From positions 250,001 to 314,000 of the forward strand of contig JAQFVV010000064.1 in NCBI GenBank assembly GCA_028023455.1: a stretch of 64,000 bases of DNA. The letters are read 5' to 3'. The stretch is from Epiperipatus broadwayi (Eukaryota > Onychophora > Udeonychophora > Euonychophora > Peripatidae). Of the stretch, positions 58,742 through 64,000 are shown one piece after another; positions within the stretch are counted from its first letter, which is position 1; each line of letters begins with the position of its first letter. The notes below the pieces were generated by a model, which was not told the DNA's origin, searched no databases, and saw only the letters and a list, made by a program, of their open reading frames with translations. Both the position numbers and the translations under genes were made by a program.

Positions 58742-58965
58742 ATATTCCAAATGCATTCAACTGTTAGTAATATCACAGCAAACAGGTTAGTATATGCACC
58801 AACTGTTAGTAATATCACAGCAAACAAATGTAATAATATCACAGCAAACAGGTTAGTATAGCACTAAGTGTTAGTAATATCACAGCAAACAGGTTAGTAT
58901 ATGCACAACGTTTCGAGAGGTATTTTTCTCCTCTTCTTCAGGTGTTGCTGGTCTGACTAGTGACA
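58742..58965 (-). repeat. 42-bp tandem repeats and CTGAAGAAG...CGAAAC motif, left Penelope end
   Basis: Three full units and one partial unit of a repeat with GTTAGTAATATCACAGCAAA and CAGGTTAGTATATGCAC lie at 58768-58910. Next, reading minus, comes CCTGAAGAAGAGG, an A-rich loop, CCTCT, then CGAAACGTTG. CTGAAGA and CGAAAC resemble hammerhead core boxes, but stem I does not pair and the triplet after GAAAC would be GTG, so a working ribozyme is not supported. Confidence 0.7.
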
Positions 58966-58971
58966 GTACTA

Positions 58972-59060
58972 GCATGGGATTCGAACCTGGGTCCTTAGAT
59001 TTTTGATTATTGAATTTTAAGGTAATGCTCTAACCAACTGAGCCATCCTGCCAAAGGCAA
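58972..59060 (-). repeat. tRNA-like (SINE-head) sequence in Penelope tail, left copy
   Basis: This is the inverted partner of 61678-61765, with the same box A (ATGGCTCAGTTGGTTAGAGC on the minus strand) and the box B GGTTCGAATCC. A few bases differ, for example one extra G in the lead (GGCAGGATGG). Confidence 0.75.
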
Positions 59061-59178
59061 CAGTATGTAGAAATTTCATATACTTATCTATGAGGTTCCT
59101 CCTGATTTCTCCACTTTTTCCTCAGAGCAAAGTTGATTAGTGATTTCCATACATTATGTATAGTCACACTAGGTTGCC

Positions 59179-59451
59179 TTATGGTATTTTTTGCATTGTC
59201 ATGTGAGCAGCTTCTTTAAATTTTCTTCTTTGTACCTTTTCTTCTTTATCCAAAAGTTTTGTATTTTCCCAATCGAACGTATGTTCATTGGTCCATACAT
59301 GGTCTGCTACCTTAGACACATCTGTTTTCTCTCTTCTAATCATCAGTTTATGTTCTTGCAAGTGCTTTTGAATGGGATGGCTGGTCTCACCAATATATGT
59401 TCTTCCACATTCACATGGTATTTCATAGATGCAGTTTTTTCTTTTCAGCAT
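59179..59451 (-). pseudogene. Penelope GIY-YIG endonuclease, left copy
   Basis: The frame begins just before NCIYEIPCECGRTYIGETSH and continues IQKHLQEHKLMIRR and ADHVWTNEHTFDWENTKLL. These are the Penelope GIY-YIG traits: Y-E-I-P-C in place of GIY, a YIGET strand, Arg/His helix and a downstream Glu. A CEC Cys pair fits the zinc-binding variant. The domain is in a separate frame from RT, with a TGA about 40 bp upstream that is present in both copies. Confidence 0.92.
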
Positions 59452-59684
59452 TTCAAGTTTAGGCTTTGTAGATGTTAGAATTCCTCATAGTGTGGTATGG
59501 CTCTGGAAAGCTGTTCTGGTGTTATACTGATTGCAGATTTTCCTTAATTTGTCTGCTATTTTTGGAATGTATGGATACACTACAGTACCAATAAGTGTCT
59601 TTTCTCTTGATTGTTCTTTTTGTTGTCTGTTTAACGTTTTCTTAATAACAGCTGATGGATAACCATTTTTCTTAAGAGTTTGTT

Positions 59685-60525
59685 CTATATAATCTTTTCT
59701 TTTTCCAAATCACCAGTTTCTGAACAAACTTCTTTTGCTCTGTTCCACAATGATAGTATAACTCCATGTTTTGTGTTTCTGGTGTGATTAGATGTATAGG
59801 CTAGGTATTTTCCTGTATGTGTAGGTTTTCGGTAAACTGTAGTTTTGATTTTGCCATGAGGGAGTCTTGTTACAAGAACATCTAAGAATGCCAATTTTTG
59901 TTCTTGTTCTGGTTCTATTGTAAATTTAATTGAAGGGGATATGTTGTTGATGTGTGTCCAGAAAGTTTGTAGCAATGCTTCACCATGTGGCCATACAACA
60001 AATGTATCATCCACATAGCGAAGCCAAACTTTAGGTGGATAAGGAGTAGTTTTTATGGCTGTGGTTTCAAGTTCTTCCATATAAATATTGCTAATCAGGG
60101 GAGACAATGGTGAGCCCATAGCCATTCCTTGATTTTGTTGGAAGAACTCTGTGTAATATTGAAAGTAGGTTGTTTTTATAAGAAAGTTAATAGTTCCATT
60201 ATGCTATCAATAGGAAGAGCTGTTCTGGTTTGTAAACTATTGTCATCATTTAACCTTTTTCTTACAATAGACAATGCTTCTTCACATGGTACTTTTGTGA
60301 ATAAACTTTCCACATCAAAGCTTACCAGTAAGTCAGTTCTTTCAATTTTCATGTTCTTGATTAATTCTACAAAGTGTCTAGAATCCCTAATGAATGATTG
60401 GGTCTTGCATGCCAAAGGACTTAAAACTTTGAGAAGAAATCTTGCCAAATTCTGGCAAGGTGAATCTCTAGAACCAACAATAGGTCGTAATGGAACATGA
60501 TCCTTATGGATTTTAGGTAGACCAT
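59685..60525 (-). pseudogene. Penelope reverse transcriptase, left copy
   Basis: Minus frames 60176-60448 and 59685-60125, plus about 75 bp upstream (translated YGLPKIHKDHVPLRPIV), give the RT fingers, then a palm start (LLVSFDVESLFTKVPCEEAL, motif A with Asp), GMAMGSPLSPLISNIYMEE (motif B) and WLRYVDDTFVVW (motif C, both Asp). LAFLDVLVTR and VYRKPTHTGKYL follow, classic for Penelope RT. One frameshift separates the fingers/palm start from motif B; another ends the frame near EKII, where the right copy reads on. The element primes reverse transcription on a nicked target. Confidence 0.93.
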
Positions 60526-60526
60526 A

Positions 60527-61096
60527 ATGGAACTATTAACTTTCTGTATAAAAACAACCTACTTTCAATATAACACAGAGTTCTTCCAACAAAATCAAGG
60601 AATGGCTATGGGCTCACCATTGTCTCCCCTGATTAGCAATATTCATATGGAAGAACTTGAAACCACAGCCATAAAAACTACTCCTTATCCACCTAAAGTT
60701 TGGCTTTGCTATGTGGATGATACATTTGTTGTATGGCCACATGGTGAAGCATTGCTACAAACTTTCTGGACACACATCAACAACATATCCCCTTCAATTA
60801 AATTTACAATAGAACCAGAACAAGAACAAAAATTGGCATTTTTAGATGTTCTTGTAACAAGACTCCCTCATGGCAAAATCAAAACTACAGTTTACCGAAA
60901 ACCTACACATACAGGAAAATACCTAGCCTATACATCTAATCACACCAGAAACACAAAACATGGAGTTATACTATCACTGTGGAACAGAGCAAAAGAAGTT
61001 TGTTCAGAAACTGGTGATTTGGAAAAAGAAAAGATCTATATAGAACAAACTCTTAAGAAAATGGTTATCCATCAGCTGTTATTAAGAAAACATTAA
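60527..61096 (+). pseudogene. Penelope reverse transcriptase, right copy (palm onward)
   Basis: The frame starts inside RT at MELLTFCIKTTYF because the copy is truncated there. It carries GMAMGSPLSPLISNIHMEE (motif B), WLCYVDDTFVVW (motif C; Arg of the left copy is Cys) and the same C-terminal blocks. Motif A is absent. After ERKIYIEQTLKK-type residues a one-base loss in an A-run (AAGAAAATGG against AAGAAAAATGG in the left copy) shifts the frame, ending at RKH. Confidence 0.93.
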
Positions 61097-61275
61097 ACAG
61101 ACAACAAAAAGAACCATCAAGAGAAAAGACAATTATTGGTACTGTAGTGTATCCATACATTCCAAAAATAGCAGACAAATTAAGGAAAATCTGCAATCAG
61201 TATAACATCAGAACAGCTTTTCAGAGCCATACCACACTATGAGGAATTCTAACATCTACAAAGCCTAAACTTGAA

Positions 61276-61641
61276 ATGCTGCAAAGAAAAAACTGCATCT
61301 ATGAAATACCATGTGAATGTGGAAGAACATATATTGGTGAGACCAGCCGTCCCATTCAAAAGCATTTGCAAGAACATAAACTAATGATTAGAAGAGAGAA
61401 AACAGATGTGTCTAAGGTAGCAGACCATGTATGGACCAATGAACATACGTTCAATTGGGAAAATACAAAAATATTGGATAAAGAAGAAAAGGTACAAAGA
61501 AGAAAATTTGAAGAAGCTGCTCACATGACAATGGCAAAAAATCCCATAAGCCAAACTAGTGTGACTATACATAATGTATGGAAATCACTAATCAACTTTG
61601 CTCTGAGGAAAAAAGTGGAGAAATCAGGAGGAACCTCATAG
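61276..61641 (+). pseudogene. Penelope GIY-YIG endonuclease, right copy
   Basis: It has the same domain as the left copy, with IYEIPCECGRTYIGETSRP, and remains open 30 codons further, through HMTMAKNPISQTS and VWKSLINFALRKK to a natural-looking end at 61641. In the left copy the frame is lost after HMTMQKIP. The 121-codon length is close to a complete GIY-YIG end of a Penelope protein. The RT-to-GIY-YIG linker upstream has the shared TGA. Confidence 0.92.
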
Positions 61642-61677
61642 ATAAGTATATGAAATTACTACATACTGTTGCCTTTG

Positions 61678-61765
61678 GCAGATGGCTCAGTTGGTTAGAG
61701 CGTTACCTTAAATTTCAATAATCAAGAATCTAAGAACCCAGGTTCGAATCCCATGCTAGTACTGT
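61678..61765 (+). repeat. tRNA-like (SINE-head) sequence in Penelope tail, right copy
   Basis: TGGCTCAGTTGGTTAGAGC at 61683-61701 is a textbook D-arm and box A; AGGTTCGAATCCC about 40 bases on (61741-61753) is a textbook box B. The anticodon arm does not pair and the acceptor ends do not match, so this is not a working tRNA gene but a tRNA-derived segment that may hold an internal Pol III promoter. Confidence 0.75.
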
Positions 61766-61784
61766 CACTGGTCAGGCCAGCAAC

Positions 61785-61985
61785 ACCTGAAGAAGAGGGG
61801 AGAAAAATACCTCTCGAAACGTTGTGCATATACTAACCTGTTTGCTGTGATATTACTAACAGTTAGTGCATATACTAACCTGTTTGCTGTGATATTATTA
61901 ACATTTGTTTGCTGTGATATTACTAACAGTTGGTGCATATACTAACCTGTTTGCTGTGATATTACTAACAGTTGAATGCATTTGG
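61785..61985 (+). repeat. CTGAAGAAG...CGAAAC motif and 42-bp tandem repeats, right Penelope end
   Basis: This is the inverted partner of 58742-58965. The motif is at 61787-61824, followed by TGCATATACTAACCTGTTTG and TGATATTACTAACAG units to 61975. One more G is present in the stem (AGAGGGG) than in the left copy. Confidence 0.7.
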
Positions 61986-62119
61986 AATATTTAACTAAAA
62001 ATTAAACTTTTCTAAAGACATTCAACACACATATTAGATGATGGAAATAGTCCAATATAAAAATACAGCTAGAACACCATCATCACAAACCTTCAGAAAA
62101 ACAATATATATATATATAT

Positions 62120-62239
62120 ATATAAGACATATTTTGGAGGTTCATCCAGTAGATGAATTGTGTGATCAAGTCAAAACATTGGTATATCAATATTTAAAAT
62201 TTTAACATGGATGAACCCTCAAAATATATCTTTTATATA
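62120..62239. repeat. short inverted repeat after Penelope pair
   Basis: ATATAAGACATATTTTGGAG followed by GTTCATCC (62120-62148) is inverted at 62209-62239 (GGATGAACCCTC followed by AAAATATATC). The loop is 60 bp. The outer ends are TA-rich. Confidence 0.75.
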
Positions 62240-64000
62240 TGCAACCCATGAAAATTTTCATATCAACATATATATATATTAAAATATGTTGAAAACTTTT
62301 GATTTAAAATTCTTTCGAATCGTTTAACTTACATACATCAAGCATATATAAACATTTATTTAAGACATAAATAAATAAAAAACACTATAAACTCCATAAT
62401 AAAAGATCATGTCATCAAACTAATGTATTTAACAATAAAAGCGTATTCTCTTTCAATCTTAACATATACAATCAGATCTAAGATAGACTTTTACATTGCT
62501 GATAAATGTGCAACATTTTGCAAAATAAAATTCCAACACATTTTTCTATATAAATAAATACTCCGTATTTTCAAATTTCATTATACTTAGGACAAAAATG
62601 AATCTTTTTTATTGCCATTTAAGATCTTATAGTGATGTATAGAGAAAATACTAATAAATGCAATTATGAATATCAGCTCATTAAATTATATTACAACTTC
62701 ATTTGCATTATATTTAAATATATGAAGTAGTTAATATCTACTTAAATTAATAATCTTGCAAATAAAATTTCAGTTATAAAATATTTAAAGATAGAATATT
62801 ATAGCACTGACAAATAGCTTTTTTCAGCGAAACAAACCTCCAAATTATTTACCTATGTAATTATAGCATCCCTTAGTATTACAAGTTGACTGTATTAAGA
62901 TTAATGTCAATTCACTTTCATATTATTATCCAAGATCAATGTATTTATTACATAAAAATTATAAGAATCAATTCTTAACTGGTTTGAACTTTACTGTTAT
63001 ATACCACTGTCTAATTTCCTCATTTATCTAAACTTTAATAAGATGACAGTAATTTTATTTTATCTGAATATAATGTGTTGTGGATTTTGTATTTGCATAG
63101 CTAATTAGTTTATAAGTTCATCTCTCAAAATGTTAAAATGATATAAAATATCAAATGCAATTAAAGGTTGATTAAATTGTATGCCCGTGATAGTAAACTA
63201 TTGAATTTTTCAGATTAAGCGCATTCTACTCGATCCCTGTATATTGTAATGATTTTAGTAAATTAATATACTATATGGGATTTTTAAATATATAAAGCTA
63301 ATAATATAAACTTATTTGTAAACAACCAAATCCAAAAATATTACTATGTTAATATAAAACTCAGATCCCCAAAAATAAATTCAATTGAACTCGCGAATGA
63401 CACCATTTTAAATATCAATACAAATATATTAGTAAATTAAAAAAAATAAACACTTATATCTGACTTGCAATTTATTATATACAGTGGAATTATGACATGC
63501 TATATTTTGCTCCAATCCCCTCTCATGTACATCATACATCACGATTTGCTATTAAACTTTGAAAGTAAATAGCAAAATGACAAATCACACTTAAATATGC
63601 TCTAGCAATATTTTTTTCTTCAATAATAGTTTTCTCTTATAGTAATGTAATAGTAGTCTTTTTATGAGACATTATGATCTCTTATTATTTTAATGTTTTA
63701 AGTCTGTAACCACTTTAAGTATGATTTAATATTTTATACACATAGAAAGTATTTTGTTATATGAAAGTCTAGAATGTGGAAAGTATAATAAAAGAAGAAG
63801 AAAATGTATTTGCTTTCAACATAGACTGAAGAAGTATTGTTAATAGATATGATTAATATGGCAGTCTGGTTCAGAAAAATGGCGCCTGATATATTGTAAA
63901 ATTTATTTACAAATTTTAGCTTTTTTAAGGATATGACATACTGCATACAGTGACAAAAGAATGGTTGTTCAAGGAATCATAAGATATATCAAATTTGTCA
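62240..64000. other. AT-rich DNA to window end, nothing recognised
   Basis: No protein signature, tRNA or notable repeat was found. The 70-codon minus frame at 63734 is Phe/Ile-rich and looks like chance. Confidence 0.45.

Larger units (their letters stand above)
58670..62068. mobile_element. head-to-head pair of 5'-truncated Penelope-like elements
   Basis: Left arm 58670-60203 (element on minus) and right arm 60523-62068 (element on plus) are inverted copies of about 1.54 kb. The 319-bp spacer is extra 5' sequence of the left copy (RT N-terminal part). At the inner junction the two copies meet on CCATAATGGAAC, of which CATAATGG is shared by both joined sites. From inside out each arm holds RT, GIY-YIG, a tRNA-like sequence, a CTGAAGAAG...CGAAAC motif and 42-bp repeats. 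Both lack the 5' half. They are similar but carry different frame breaks. Confidence 0.92.

Noticed and set aside
58920-58966. Working hammerhead ribozyme in the Penelope tails
   Set aside because: CTGAAGA and GAAAC boxes exist, but stem I does not pair, the triplet would be GTG (G is not allowed at position 17), and stem II is offset by one base. I keep it only as a motif of Penelope ends.
59191-59478. 95-codon plus-strand frame rich in Phe and Cys
   Set aside because: It is the antisense shadow of the GIY-YIG domain.
60129-60500. 123-codon plus-strand frame across the Penelope centre
   Set aside because: It is antisense to the left-copy RT, which has clear motifs on the other strand.
61678-61765. 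Functional tRNA gene
   Set aside because: Boxes A and B are good, but the anticodon stem and acceptor stem do not pair and no CCA-adjacent end fits. It is tRNA-derived at most.

Overview
The window is very AT-rich animal (metazoan) genomic DNA, probably from an invertebrate. It has no bacterial-type operons. The evidence for an animal is the mix of Ty3/Gypsy LTR elements, APE-type LINEs, Penelope-like elements with GIY-YIG domains, a hAT-type DNA transposon, hammerhead-ribozyme repeats and GT-AG exons with very large introns. I cannot name the species.

Layout. 1-2390: 3'-truncated Ty3/Gypsy copy, minus strand. 2520-9693: a second, LTR-complete Ty3/Gypsy copy, minus strand, with gag, protease, RT, RNase H and integrase all recognisable but broken. 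9549-10022: tandem duplication of its LTR/flank junction. 12530-12690: a minimal hammerhead ribozyme repeat. 12690-19693: a third LTR element, minus strand, with gag-like coding, a tRNA-Pro-type primer binding site and no recognisable pol. Its 5' LTR ends at a hAT-type element (19694-22322), which itself contains a 5'-truncated LINE (19912-22126) with a 15-bp target duplication. 22640-23340: coiled-coil, gag-like fragments. 26644-27606: a retrozyme-like locus with three hammerhead ribozymes, two of them one 397-bp monomer apart. 27777-30451: a run of hairpin elements ending in a palindrome with no loop. 33000-36910 and 38200-50720: degenerate minus-strand LINEs, split by a Penelope fragment and by an unidentified 2.7-kb insert. 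57040-62240: four consecutive inverted repeats, including a head-to-head Penelope pair with arms of about 1.54 kb.

The only credible host coding sequence is a Thr/Ser-rich (mucin-like) exon at 30720-31247 on the plus strand and a possible 33-bp exon at 51146-51178. Both are phase 1-1. If they belong to one gene, the intervening 20 kb is one intron filled with antisense LINEs.

The most interesting signal is the set of self-cleaving ribozyme motifs. The 26644-27606 locus has the organisation described for metazoan retrozymes: tandem monomers bounded by type I hammerheads. Related hammerheads occur at 12530-12571 and 38025-38060, and decayed ones near 29950-30030. The second theme is the density of inverted duplications in which a mobile element is paired head-to-head with itself. 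All ribozyme folds were worked out by hand; no folding or database search was run.
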